A stretch of 64,000 bases of DNA from Gibbula magus. Taxonomy: Eukaryota; Mollusca; Gastropoda; Trochida; Trochidae. The stretch's first letter is position 1, and each line of letters starts with the position of its first letter. Position numbers and translations under genes: made by a program. This document shows positions 23,388 through 34,191 of the stretch, piece after piece. The notes under the pieces are model-generated. The model saw nothing but the letters and a program-made list of their open reading frames with translations. It did no database searches and was not told where the DNA came from. The stretch lies in contig OW388293.1 of assembly GCA_936450465.1 (NCBI GenBank), forward strand, positions 32,307,860-32,371,859, given 5' to 3'.

Positions 23388-24543
23388 AGCAGCTCCGACT
23401 TAGTCGGAGCTGCTATCAGTTTTTGCGCAGTTTCCGTCGCCGCTGCCGGCGCGTTTTGTATTCGCTACAACTTTTTTCCTAGAAGGTTTTGAGTACTCAT
23501 ATACATAACTTCTTACTTATGCCCCTGGGGTATTGTTTTGACATGTTCATATTCAAGGTCAAAGGTCAAGGTCACGAGTTCTGAAATCGCTAAAAAAAAT
23601 CCTTGTAAACACGATAACTTGAAAAATATTTGTACTATCAGGCTCTTATTTGTTGTACATCAACTATGGAGAAAGGCCAAGATTTGAAAAGGTTTTCGCT
23701 AACACCCGTCAAAGGTCAAGGTCACAGCGAGGGCCCGACTTAAGCATGCTTTTGCGAAAATGTCTTATTTCAACTATTAACACTTTGAATCATTACATGA
23801 TTGTTATACACAATGGAAAGTGATCACTGATTCTGTGACCTTGAAGATCAAAGGTCAAGGTCACGAGATATGGTCATGGTGACCAGTTCTGAAATCTCTA
23901 AGTAACTTTTTTCCAAAAAGGTGTTAACACCTCATATGTACATAGCTTCTTTCTTATAAATCTGGTGAATGATTTTGACATGTTCACATTCAAGGTCAAA
24001 GGTCAAGGTCATGAGTTCTTAAATCACTACAATAATCCTTGTAAACACGATAACTTCAAACATTGTTGTGCTGTCAGGCTCTTATTTGGTATATATCAAC
24101 TATGGAGAAAGACCAAGATTTGAAAACGTTTTTGCTAAAATCTGTCAACGGTCAAGATCACAGCAAGGTCATAACTTAAGCGTGCTATTGGGAATATGCC
24201 TTATATTAACAATGAACACTTTGAGTCATTGCACGATTGTTCTACACAATGAAAAGTAATCATTGATGGTGTGACCTTGAAGGTCAAAGTTCAAGGTCAT
24301 GAGATATTGGTTAAGGTCATGTTAATCTTTTGATCCAATTTTGAAATAGGTTTTAAGAACAAAGTTGTGAAAAGTGACCCCAGTGATGATTCAACTTGTT
24401 AGAATAACTTGAATAATGAACAATTTTTTGTCAAAAAAAATTCCCATTTTATTTATGCTGAGGAGAAGGCGGAACAGGGAAAGCCGAGACCCAAAGTTAC
24501 GGAGCTGCTCTGCTTTTGCGGTGTCCCGCAAACGCTGTTCTAG
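23388..24543 (+). mobile_element. Non-autonomous Helentron-like element inserted in the LINE
   Basis: Absent from the orthologous site in unit B near 38,482. The 5' end is a palindrome at 23,388-23,414 (13-bp arms, one-base spacer). Its first 10 bases, AGCAGCTCCG, recur inverted as CGGAGCTGCT near 24,500-24,509. A stem-loop TTTGCGG-TGTC-CCGCAAA (24,515-24,532) then precedes a CTAG end (24,540-24,543). Short subterminal inverted repeats plus a 3' hairpin are known from Helentrons and their non-autonomous derivatives. The inside holds two copies of a roughly 430-bp unit, each with three AGGTCA clusters. The flanks are T/A-rich and about 20 bp of target is missing, so the exact ends are uncertain. 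Confidence 0.5.
23566..23584 (+). promoter_or_regulatory. AGGTCA triple repeat (DR1 plus DR0)
   Basis: AGGTCAAAGGTCAAGGTCA: three nuclear-receptor half-sites spaced by one and zero bases. An identical cluster lies at 23,993-24,011. The pattern matches the known DR1 half-site arrangement; binding is not shown, and in this context it is part of a transposon's tandem unit. Confidence 0.35.
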
Positions 24544-24549
24544 TTATTA

Positions 24550-24933
24550 TTATTGAATAAGCATGTTTTTATGTGGTCGGAAAGATGTGCGTGTAGAAGC
24601 GTGAAAACGAAGTTTGAAGAATGGGAAGTGAGTGTTGAAAATGGCGTCAGTATTAAGCATGTATCTGAACGTGTACAAGCTGTATGTATGCAGAAGTACA
24701 AGAGTGAACGGTATAAAGTATTACATAAGCCAAGCGGTAGAACGGGACAGAATAAATTAAAAATGTATCAAATGTTTAAGAATGAGTATGGGTGTGAAAG
24801 TTATGTGAGTATGAATATGCCCCGCTCATACCGCTCTGCCATTTCAAAATTCAGATCAAGTACTGCTCTTCTGCATTTGGAAACTGGCAGATATACAAAC
24901 AAGACTCATCAGAAGATGACATATTCCACCGGT
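24550..24933 (+). pseudogene. LINE protein continuation (unit A)
   Basis: Continues the reverse-transcriptase protein after the Helentron-like insertion: LNKHVFMWSERCACRSVKTK, YKSERYKVLHKPSGRTGQNK, ISKFRSSTALLHLETGRYTN. It matches unit B 38,490-38,870. The original protein then went on with DVNERVCFQC, now displaced to about 25,625 by a tandem-repeat insert. That insert is shared with unit B, so it predates the duplication. Confidence 0.75.
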
Positions 24934-25607
24934 CCCACATAATTTGTAAAACACATCTTTCACAGTATATCTACTACTTCAGTTAGTGGGTAATACACAT
25001 ACTGAGTTTCAGATATATGAAGGGTTTTGGAGTTCTGCTCCTGAAGTAGACCTATCTCTGAACAAAGTCCAAATCAAACATGTTTCTATGGAAACGGGAA
25101 CAAACATTTCAGAAATCTGAAAATATCAAAAGGCACCACTTCAGTTAGTGGGTAATACATATGCAAAGTTTCAGGAAGATAAGATGAAGACTTTTGGAGC
25201 TGTACTCCAGCAATGAACCTATCTCTGAACAAAGTCCAAATCCAACACCGTTTCTAAGGATCCAGAAACAAATAAATTGATCTGAAAATATCAAAAGGCA
25301 CTACTTAGGTTAGTGGTTAATACACATGCAAAGTTTCAGGAAGATATGATGAAGAGTTTTGGAGCCGTGCTCCGGAAACGAACCTGTCTCTGAACAAAGT
25401 CCAAATTCAACACGTTTCTATGGAAACGAACATTTTTTTTCTCAGAAATTTCAAAATATAAAAAGGCACCACTTAGTAGATGGGTAATACACATGAGAAG
25501 TTTCAGAAACGGTTTTCGAGTTCTGCTCTGGAAACGAAATGATTACGGACGGACGGACAGACAGACAGACGGACAGGGCGACGACTATATCCCACGGTAT
25601 AACGTAC
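24934..25607. repeat. Tandem ~165-bp repeat insert ending in GGAC microsatellite (unit A)
   Basis: About four units start near 24,973, 25,136, 25,299 and 25,469, each with GTTAGTGGGTAATACA, AAGTTTCAGGAAGATA, TTGGAGCTGTGCTCC and CTCTGAACAAAGTCCAAAT blocks. The array ends in a (GGAC/AGAC)n run near 25,546-25,577 and GCGACGACTATATCCCACGG. It splits the LINE protein between LETGRYTNK and DVNERVCFQC. The same insert is present in unit B at 38,868-40,059. Confidence 0.65.
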
Positions 25608-26118
25608 CGGTTGGATAATAAGGATGTGAATGAGAGAGTATGTTTCCAGTGTAGTGAAAGTGTTGAGGACGAGAGACATGTGCTTTTACATTGCAATGTG
25701 TATGACGAGTTGCGTGAACGTTTGTATGAAAATGTCTGTTTTAGCTATCCCAACTTTAAAGAACTCTGTGATGAAGATAAATTGGTATTACTTTTTTCAA
25801 ACACAATGTTTATTTTACTGCCAAAACCTGCTTTTATATTATACAAAAAAGGAAGCGCATTTCATATGAATAGTTTCATCTTCTATATACGTATAATATA
25901 CATTTATATATGTATTTATAGTATATACTTATATATTTATAGTATCAGCTTTACATTATATACTTACATTTTATGTATATTACTCTAGTTTCTCATAACC
26001 CTTACAGGGTGGCTCACTTTTATGTCTTTTTTTTTATATTGTATATTTATTCATATGTATTTTATGTGAGGTGAGACTGAAATATAAAAAAATCTGTCTG
26101 TCTTTCTGTCTGTCTGGT
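25608..26118 (+). pseudogene. LINE C-terminal zinc finger and 3' end (unit A)
   Basis: Reads DVNERVCFQCSESVEDERHV, LLHCNVYDELRERLYENV, the C-x2-C...H-x4-C domain common to this LINE group. The 3' untranslated part follows: AACCCTTACAGGGTGG hairpin (about 25,997-26,012), GTGAGACTGAAATATA and a (TCTG)n tail (26,093-26,118). Unit B has the same end at 40,062-40,570. Confidence 0.75.
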
Positions 26119-26831
26119 ACTCCGAGGCAGCAGAGAACTATTTACACGCACCACTTTTATTGCAAAAGCCAATTAAAGAAATACGCATTTACGTGTAAGT
26201 ACAAGACGCGAGGGATGTAGATACCTGAAAGATAAAGAAGATATTGTTTGCTAGCTGAGTGCCATGCATCCTCATGTATTGAGGATAAAATTCACTTCTC
26301 ATTTTCATGTCTCAGTTACCTTATGAATACACATTACACATCAGATCATGCTTTAGTAAAACAACCCTTGGCCATGTATATATCTCTTTTAATTATTAAT
26401 TGTGAACCTTTAACTCTTCAAGTTTCTCTGTATAAAAACAATCACAAGTGAAAATGACCTACAAAAGGCTACAATGAACAAATTTGTATATCATGAAATA
26501 TCGGCGTAAATGTAAAGAATACTCCTTTACCATACAATACAGAATTATGGACAACAATTTCTTTATTTCTGTCTGTTATCCATAATATTGTTTCTCACAA
26601 CGTTTTTCCCCTTCCTCAGGAGCATCCAGTCATGAGAAACAAATAAAACAGGTTGTTATCAATAATATTGTTGATGGATTTAATTAATTTACCACAGTAA
26701 CTTTGTTGTATTTGGCCTGGAACCGTTCACACGATAAACATGTTTTTACTTTGACTTGATTATGAATTACAGTTTAAATAATAAATCATCCACGCACCGG
26801 TCACAGGTTATGTTGTAGTTTGATAACGCCC
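26119..26831. other. Non-coding sequence upstream of kinase A
   Basis: Conserved with 40,571-40,925 and 47,365-47,725 in unit B, where a 6.4-kb element splits it. No gene is recognised. Confidence 0.4.
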
Positions 26832-26840
26832 TATATATAA
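26832..26840 (+). promoter_or_regulatory. TATA-like box upstream of kinase A
   Basis: TATATATAA lies 126 bp before the kinase ATG. The equivalent in kinase B is TATAAATA at 47,726-47,733. The position is plausible for transcription starting about 30 bp downstream, but it is inferred from sequence only. Confidence 0.35.
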
Positions 26841-26893
26841 TCGTATCATCTCGTTGACATTAAAGCTGGTCCAATGGGACGATCACATCTTAT

Positions 26894-26980
26894 ATGAGCA
26901 GTGTGTTGCATATCAGTTGCAGTCCAATCTATACCTTCAGTAATAACAGGTTGAAACATGGGATCGTTATTTTCTGCTGA
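26894..26980 (+). CDS. Upstream open reading frame overlapping the kinase A start
   Basis: A 28-codon frame starting at ATG 26,894. It overlaps the kinase ATG (26,958) in a different frame and stops at TGA 26,978-26,980. If the transcript includes it, it could lower translation of the kinase. In unit B the corresponding frame is fused to the kinase domain by a one-base deletion (see kinase B). Whether it is translated is unknown. Confidence 0.3.
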   Translation: MSSVLHISCSPIYTFSNNRLKHGIVIFC

Positions 26981-27875
26981 ACGTTTTGAAGAAAAGTACG
27001 AATTTGTGAAGAAATTAGGTGAAGGAGGATTCGGCGTAGTCTGGAAAGTGAAATGTAGGAATTCTGGAGAAGTGTATGCCGCCAAGGTATTAAAACAACA
27101 GGCAAGTGTTGATCAAGTTGCTGTCAAAAAGGAAATCGAAATCCTGAAAAACGTTGGGGCTCATGTTAACATTATCCAATTGAAAGACGTCCTCGTTTTT
27201 GACAAGATATATATTTTAATGGAATTTTGTGACCTTGGGGATTTGGATGGTTACATGAAAAGAAACTACACTTCCATTCAGATCGAACCATTGATGAATG
27301 ACATGATTAATGGTCTGCGCTTCCTTCACAGGAAAGCCATCGCTCACAGGGACCTCAAACCAGCGAATATGTTACTGTCTACATTTCTACAATCACGTCC
27401 AATATGTAAAATTGCTGACTTTGGATTGTCAAAATTTGTAAATCCACCCCCGGAACAATCATACATCAGTTCTGGGGCACCATGGTCCTATATGTCCACC
27501 CACTGTGGTACTCCATATTACATGGCCCCAGAGATCGGACAAGGAAAATACAAGAAGGTGTGTGATGTGTTTTCCCTTGGGGTCATATTCTTCGTTTTAC
27601 ATTCGAAGCAAATGGAAGGACGTGGAGACCGAGCTTTCCTTGCACCTACTATTGAAGGAAAACTGCTGCGGCATGTCACCGACTCTCAGATGAAATCAGC
27701 TGTAGAAAGGCTTGGCGTCGAACCTGAAGGTTTTCGCGAAATGATCATAATGATGCTGAAACAGGATTACAAAGAACGTGCGAAGATTGATGTAGTTTAC
27801 CAACTGTATCGTCATTACAAAGGAAGACTTGATGATGTTAATAAGTACACTGAAGGTACACCGATGTACCAGTAG
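26958..27875 (+). CDS. Intronless serine/threonine protein kinase (kinase A)
   Basis: 305 residues, essentially one complete protein kinase domain. The glycine loop is GEGGFG (21-26), the ATP-binding Lys is 43 in YAAKVL, the likely alpha-C Glu is 59, the catalytic loop is HRDLKPAN (130-137, Asp132), the metal-binding motif is DFG (154-156), and APE is at 190-192. HRDLKPAN and the GTPYYMAPE segment indicate Ser/Thr specificity. Residues 161-181 form a longer than usual activation segment. The N terminus MGSLFS fits the N-myristoylation pattern (Gly2, Ser6), so membrane attachment is possible. The ATG has A at -3 and G at +4. A TATA-like box and AATAAA (28,065) flank it. No intron is needed. 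Metazoan PDIK1L/NEK-like kinases come to mind, but I cannot assign a subfamily; substrates are unknown. Confidence 0.9.
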   Translation: MGSLFSAERFEEKYEFVKKLGEGGFGVVWKVKCRNSGEVYAAKVLKQQASVDQVAVKKEIEILKNVGAHVNIIQLKDVLVFDKIYILMEFCDLGDLDGYMKRNYTSIQIEPLMNDMINGLRFLHRKAIAHRDLKPANMLLSTFLQSRPICKIADFGLSKFVNPPPEQSYISSGAPWSYMSTHCGTPYYMAPEIGQGKYKKVCDVFSLGVIFFVLHSKQMEGRGDRAFLAPTIEGKLLRHVTDSQMKSAVERLGVEPEGFREMIIMMLKQDYKERAKIDVVYQLYRHYKGRLDDVNKYTEGTPMYQ

Positions 27876-29972
27876 TAAAGTCTGTCAAAACAATTTCTTC
27901 TGTATACAAGTTAGTAATTTTCGTAATGTTTTTTTTATATTATTATTATGAATTACATGTTTGGAAGTTTGGGATGTTTGTATCTTGAAATTTCATTACC
28001 TGAGTTTATGCCCTTTTCTTAATATGTCCGTTAGCGTTTAATAGAAAACTATGATATATATTGAAATAAATTCCAATGGCTAATGCTTTTAAGTTGAATT
28101 GTTGAATTATTACTTACTTAAAAATCGCTAGCTAAAGTTAAATAAATATTGTTAATATAAACTTCATGCTATATCCAACATAAAAATCAACAATATCAAC
28201 CAGACATAACGTCAAATGTATAAAGGTCAATACTCAACTCTGTATCAACTCTTTTGTTGTGTAGACATTACCAATAATCTGTTCATCTGCAGCAAGGTCT
28301 CCAAGCTATTGTATATACAATATACCTGCAAATCTGGATTCCCAAACCTTTTGTATATATTCTAGATGTATGATGCAAATCATCATTCACCTGACGAAGG
28401 GACATGGAATAGCCAAGATACGTTGTGACAAACAATAATGAAGAGGTTGACATCCATAATATTTGTCTTTTACTTATAGTTTACTTACAGTGCCTAACCG
28501 TAGATAGAATTAGTTAGTTGTTGAATGTTATGTAACGTTATTGACTTGGCTTGTGAACATTCAGCTCGATAAACAGGTCTAGATATGGGACTTTGACCCA
28601 ACCTTATTAAATTTAGATCGTGGGTAACACTCGTTCCCCGCTGCGTACAGTGCGTAGTATAGCGAGCTGTGAGTGTTACGTTCTATCTGTTTTTAATATG
28701 TTCATGTCAATCAGTCCCGATTAAGGATACCAGAGTTCTGAAAAACAACTACTCCCACAGCTTTTTTTGTTATCAATCTTTCTGAAACTATACACATGCT
28801 TATGATATACATCACTGATACGTGTGTGCTTTTCGCGCTCGAATCGGAGTAATATTTTCAGAGTTATTTTCCTTGACTTTGAGAACAAGTTGGCTTTCTA
28901 TTTCAGACTTGACTCTTAACTTTTGATCGATCAATGATATGTCTTTAAAATTTGATAAGTGTTTCCGTCAACACAATATACCATTAAAATAAAGTCATAT
29001 TCTTTGACGTTTTAACCTTGATCATCATGAAATACGCAATCGTTTGAACTATAATCTTCAACATAATTTTTAATTTGTGACATACTGAAGTCACTGAACG
29101 CTTCACCTTGACCTTGTTGTAGGATCCATTTTCTGAAAAAGTTAAACAAGGTCATGCCATTTCATCAGTGATTGATCAGTGACAGGCCTTCAACTGCGTG
29201 TTTGGAGGATAGTCTGTGCATCAATAGGGAAAAAACCGGGGGTTATTGTGCTCTCAGAGCACTCTTGTTGACGTTGTACTTTGGGAATCACATTTAATAG
29301 ATATGACCCTAATCCCAATGTTTGTGTGAATTATGAAGCAAACCAATAGACTATCTAAAACATTCCGATCATCTTTGTGGTATATAACTATGAAGTACAT
29401 GTAAGCAAAGTAAAGTCCATATGACATTTGGTGTTAGGGATAATCTGGCCAAAGAGGCCTTCGTAATTCAGAGAGATGTTTTTGCTTTTATTCTGCATTA
29501 TTAAAATGTATTCCGATCGGAATTATATATGTTCCTATGATGATATTGTGCTTTAGAGCTAGAACATTATCGGAATACATTCGGAATTGTTTAACAAAAG
29601 CAACTAAATACCAAATAAGTTGTGGCCATGGATCAAAACTTTACTCCTAGGCCTGGACCATTGGTAAAAAGACATGGACAACCCGGATTTTTTTCTGTAG
29701 ACCTTAAAAACATTGTCCTAACAATGGCACAAAGTTCTGCAAATTTTAGCTGGTGGCTTGTTCAAATTGGCCCCCTTTTCCAAGATGGCTGCCATCCTTT
29801 CGGTAAATTTGTATAACTTTGTACAACTTGTTATACAGCATATTATTACAGTATTATAACTGAAATCTTTTAAAATTCTTTTTAACCTGTTAACCAATTG
29901 TGTTTTAAATTTTAAAAAAGTTATTGAAGAAATGTTCAAAACCCAATAATGGCTAAACTAATCACTCCAAGT
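27876..29972. other. Kinase A 3' region and shared spacer
   Basis: Contains the polyadenylation signal AATAAA (28,065-28,070) and then non-coding sequence conserved in unit B (48,780-50,770). The segment around 29,095-29,280 (GACCTTGTTGTAGGATCC, TTTTCTGAAAAA, GGGGGTTATTGTGCTCTCAG) is a diverged relative of 33,700-33,955, so the unit carries two copies of one dispersed repeat. About 125 bp at 29,656-29,780 is missing from unit B. Confidence 0.45.
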
Positions 29973-30019
29973 GGGTAAACTATTCATTGTTGGATTGCAT
30001 TTGAAGAGGGCTTTCATGT

Positions 30020-30170
30020 AATAGTTACCGACACGGACCGAGGTGTTCAAGTTAGATGAACCCTCGCGCACGTGAATCATTAACGCCGAGGCCGTTAGGC
30101 CGAGGTGTTTATGTTTCATGTGCGCGAGGGTTCATCTAACTTGAACCCGAGGTCGAGGTCGGTAACTATT
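30020..30170. mobile_element. Foldback element, about 150 bp
   Basis: Arms of about 55-60 bp: AATAGTTACCGAC and TTCAAGTTAGATGAACCCTC at the left recur inverted at the right, ending GGTCGGTAACTATT. The centre is GC-rich (CCGAGGCCGTTAGGCCGAGG). No coding content. Typical of foldback MITEs. Confidence 0.7.
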
Positions 30171-30323
30171 TTACACACTGGCTCAACACTATATCAAACC
30201 ACATGCAGAATGAAAACACTTTTGGTGTAAATTCTAGGGATCTTATGTTAAACATATGGGTGTAATAAACGACGGTCTTCCTTGTCATAAAAATGGTGTC
30301 TATATCAGTCAGCCATCCCTCCT

Positions 30324-30360
30324 GGGCCTCGTTCCAGTGAGCGCACGCGGAACGAGGCCC
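30324..30360. repeat. 12-bp GC-rich hairpin
   Basis: GGGCCTCGTTCC (30,324-30,335) pairs perfectly with GGAACGAGGCCC (30,349-30,360) around a 13-nt loop. It is isolated and its function is unknown. Confidence 0.5.
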
Positions 30361-30528
30361 GGGAACCAGGTTGGTAAAATGAAGTGTTGTAATATCACTT
30401 TTATTGACCCATACAAATGATAAAAGTATAGAAAAAATAAGTGTCATATTTTGGCGACTACATGATATTTATGAGCGCATCACTCAGTAACAGTCATTCA
30501 GCTATCTAGTGCATAATCCTGGTAACCA

Positions 30529-30859
30529 GAGGTGTGTTCAGGACCGCGAGTACTCGCTTGGCAAAATGAACGGAAACTGAGGTCGCGAGTACTTCCCAAG
30601 ATAATTTCAGAATATCATCACCATTTTTGGAAAAAAATAGGTGGCTTGCACATCCATTTGACCAAATTTCATTTGAGGGGATAACAAAAGAAAGAAAAAT
30701 AAGGTAATCAAATTTAATGACACGCGGCTCTATTTTTTATCATAAATACTCGCTTGGTGAGACTGCTCAAAAGTGTTCACGCGTGTATTCGCGAGTACGA
30801 ACGAACTCGTTGTCGTTCAGAAGCGAGTACTCCAGAACTCGCGTTTCTGAACACGCCTC
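30529..30859. mobile_element. MITE with GAGGYGTGTTCAG ends
   Basis: The left end GAGGTGTGTTCAG with GCGAGTACTCGCTT is mirrored at the right end (GCGAGTACTCC, CTGAACACGCCTC). Internal CGCGAGTAC motifs occur in both orientations. There is no coding frame and the target duplication is not clear. Confidence 0.55.
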
Positions 30860-31087
30860 ATGGTGTATTGTTTCGCTCGCTTCACTTTGAAACGTATCAG
30901 GTGATAAGATATCAAAATTACGTTTGACTCATTGGCATGCATAGTCCGGTTTTCGATCAGAAGTCACTACTTTTACCTTCATATCGTCAATATACTGAGT
31001 CGACTATCATCAACATGATAGATTTCAGTAACAGTCGGTACTTCTCGATAAATTTATGTCATTTATTACCTTTGGAATATGTGACCA

Positions 31088-31102
31088 TCCCCCCTCCCCC
31101 CC

Positions 31103-31153
<51 letters not shown>
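31088..31153. repeat. Poly-C tract
   Basis: About 65 nearly pure C residues broken by two T's, next to a C-rich lead-in. It could form an i-motif (plus strand) or G-quadruplex (minus strand), or be a length artefact of sequencing or assembly. It lies in the segment missing from unit B. A similar tract is at 54,902-54,957. Confidence 0.8.
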
Positions 31154-31479
31154 ACACCTAGGAAGTAGCCTCAATAAAACTTGCTACTCTCCCATATAGA
31201 GTCTAGCTAGATTCAGTAAGAGGTCTTGTCAGCAAAGCGACCTAGGACCTTCCAATCAATCGATATATGGCCGAGTAGAATTAGAATAGAATCAGACAAC
31301 GGCTACTTCGGTTCGGGGAGTCTTTCTTGGAAAATTCAGTTTTACGTAACTTTATAACTCTAATACGTTTCAATTAACACACTACGTCCTAGTTCTCTTG
31401 AAAAAGGATCCTACAATAACTGAGTCTATACAAATGACAAGTTATGTCATTGCTTTTGTATGCGAGCTGAATCCAAACT

Positions 31480-33325
31480 ATGTTGCTTTGATGCAGTAAA
31501 TTTCGGAAATTTAATGTGAATATAAGTAAATCAAAGATTGTCATTTTTCTCCAGAGGATATATAAGCAAAGAATTACATTTAAAAAAAATGGTAAATCAT
31601 TGTCCAGAAGTGTTTAGGGAATATGTTTATCTTGGTATAATATTGTGTGACAATGGACGATTTTGTGCAGGGGCAGTAGCACGTTGACGCTCAAATTAGT
31701 GCCTGCAACGTGGGTGCAACGTGCAATAGCCCCTTAAAAAGGTTATCAGACCAAGCCTCAAAGGCAATGTTTTCAGTTTTTAGACTAATACGCCAGATAG
31801 ATATTCCCATCGATTGTCAATTTTAGCTGTTTGATCAGCTTGTTCAACCAATCATGTTATATGGTAATTTTAGAACGTGTACAACTTCGTTTTTGTAAAT
31901 ATATTTTAAACCTACTCAAGATCTCATGATGTATAGTGAATTGGGAGGTAAATATTTAAGTTAAAGGATAGATGAAATGACATATGGTCAAAATCGGATT
32001 AATTACAATGGGATGTCAATTTGACAATTGCTCGATTTAATTTTCTGAAATCGGTCCATAAATTACTTATATACGGCTTTTTAAAAAACCACCTAATTTA
32101 GCCACGGCGACCAGAAGGAAAGTCTGCCGGGGTGTGGCCCCTGAAGGGATGACTTCTGTGGCGTATCAGGAGGAATCTGATTTTCGGCGATAGTCATAAT
32201 TCAACGTAATTTCGCAACATTTATTTCACAAAGAAATCTTCAATAAACCAACTTAAATTTGCCATATATCGAATGTTTAGATATCCAACTAGGTAATTCT
32301 GCAGATGACAATTACACAAATATTACATAAACATGTCTTTTTGGCGATGTAATACACCTCATAAATTCATTTAGTGGCAGTGATTACCATCATTAATTAA
32401 TTTACGAGACTCGGCCGAGTAGCTGTCTAGCCGGCCCCGTCTGTCGCTTATAACAGTCACGCCTCAGTGAGCATTTACAAAATGATTCGCCCAACTGATT
32501 GCTCTAGTGTTCAAATGGGTGAATTAAAATCGTTTCAATTATCAATTGCAAGTGTATATTGTCTCGAGTTTATACTTAATTGATTCCGATGTACAATATA
32601 CGTATAGGTAATCATCTGTCATTCTTGAGAAAAATGCATTTCATCAGATCTTTAAAATGATTTCCTATTGGGTAAAACTTTCGCAACCTGACAATAACTT
32701 TTGCGCTCTGTTTGTTCAAGCTATTTTGAATGAAACTGGAATGCCAAATGTACGGGCCTCTCATTATGTAAATAACGTCACTTGGTTTAAGAATAATATA
32801 AAGAGGTTTCTTTTAGATCAATTCATACAATCCTGGATTTATGTTAAGAAAAGGTATTATCACTCAATGTTGAAGATATTTAATTTTATTCTTGAAGCTT
32901 ATCTGCTTAAATTACCTGATCAAAGTAAAGTTTGACTGACTTAATTTAGCACAACAAACCATTGATTACCAATAGAAATAGGGTACTAGTGAAATGCTTT
33001 AAAGGAAAATCGCCTATGTACTCTTTGTTGTCAAGCTGTATGTGATGGATTTCATTTTCTGTTAACATGTCCATCACTTATTTAACAAAGAAAAACTTTT
33101 CTACCGAAATATGTTTGTGTGAATACAACAGTCTGTTAATGTATTTACTTCATGAGATGCACTTATTAACACCTTATGATCAAGTAATCAAAATATGTAA
33201 AACACTGTGTGTGTCTTTTTAAATAACATCATATGCATTTCGTATTTGTAAATACCTTCATGTTCTGTATATCACTTTTGTGCTTTTTGAGAATAAATTC
33301 TGTTCTGTTCTGTTCTGTTTTGTTC
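31480..33325 (+). pseudogene. Decayed LINE: RT thumb to C-terminal finger and tail (unit A)
   Basis: In-frame islands read SKIVIF, YVYLGIIL, LSDQASKAMFSVFRLIRQID, IPIDCQF-stop-LFDQLVQPI (to about 31,860), then MISYWVKLSQPDNN and FLLDQFIQSWIYVKK (32,657-32,935), then NRLCTLCCQAVCDGFHFLLT (about 33,010-33,070, finger Cys at LTCP). The 3' end is a (TGTTC)n microsatellite (33,300-33,325). About 700 bp between 31,955 and 32,655 does not read as LINE and is probably an insertion. Numerous stops mark it as dead. Unit B retains only the part after 32,882, with the last finger Cys changed to Arg. Confidence 0.65.
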
Positions 33326-34186
33326 TGTACGTGTGAAAGCCAGGGATAAGCTATTGTTATTGTTTTGTTGTGAGATGGATGATTGTATATTAAGTTGATT
33401 AACTTAAAGGGCCTCCTCGTCTGGTCAACTTGTGCCAACATTTTATCAAACGTGTATGCAACAATTCTATTAGGAAACCTTCCGATTTCACCATACAGCA
33501 CGAAACGAGTGGTTGAATGGTTTAATAATGTAAATGAAAGTTTCAAACTTTTCGAAACGCAATATTTTTGCATGGTAGGCCAAGAGAGATGTTACATTGA
33601 GTCAAATGCAAATAATAATCGATCCATTGGTCATTCTAACCTTTTGGCTTAAATGATCAACTCTTTTATAGCTTTTGAACCACGATTGCTTATTTTTAAC
33701 ACCCGGGGTGAAACCCATGGGGGTTATTGTGACCTTTAACTTGATGTAGGATGAATTTTCTGAAAAAACGAACCCAGCTTTGGATTGATCAGGGATAGGC
33801 CTTCGATATTTGAGAGGAATACTTATATTTACTAGATCATTCAGACGATGTCATAATTTTCAAACTGACCAAAGACCGTCTTTCGTTGAATACATATTTA
33901 GTTTGTGCAATAATAGGACAAACCCCGGGGGTTCTTGTGCTCTCAGAGATTTAAAACAAAATTTATTATGATTTTTCGGCTCCACAGAACAATTAGTAGT
34001 GAATTATGCCGTCACTGCATAACTATTGTCTACACATAGCTGAAATAAACTAAAAGGCAAAAGAAAGTATAGGTCGGGTTTAAAGGGTTATAGTGACAAC
34101 AAAACAAGTCGTATCAGATTACTGTGTGGTTTATATCAAAGACGGGTTTCAGGTCATCATTGTGGCACAATATTATAAGTATACAA
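33326..34186. other. Non-coding stretch with dispersed CCCGGGGGTT repeat
   Basis: No gene. At 33,700-33,955 it carries the GATGTAGGATGAATTTTCTG and CCCCGGGGGTT...GTGCTCTCAGAG repeat, also found at 29,095-29,280 and, in unit B, near 49,975-50,160 and 52,430-52,680. Confidence 0.4.
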
Positions 34187-34191
34187 ACAAT

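Larger units (their letters stand above)
29973..32881. repeat. Segment present in unit A only (deleted in unit B)
   Basis: Unit B joins the equivalents of 29,972 and 32,882 directly at 50,770/50,771. The right breakpoint falls inside a LINE relic whose conceptual protein is continuous in unit A, so loss from B is more likely than gain in A. It contains a foldback (30,020-30,170), a hairpin (30,324-30,360), a MITE (30,529-30,859), a poly-C tract and part of the LINE. Confidence 0.65.

Noticed and set aside
30937..31161. Proline-rich protein from the poly-C tract
   Set aside because: The proline run is only the translation of the homopolymer.
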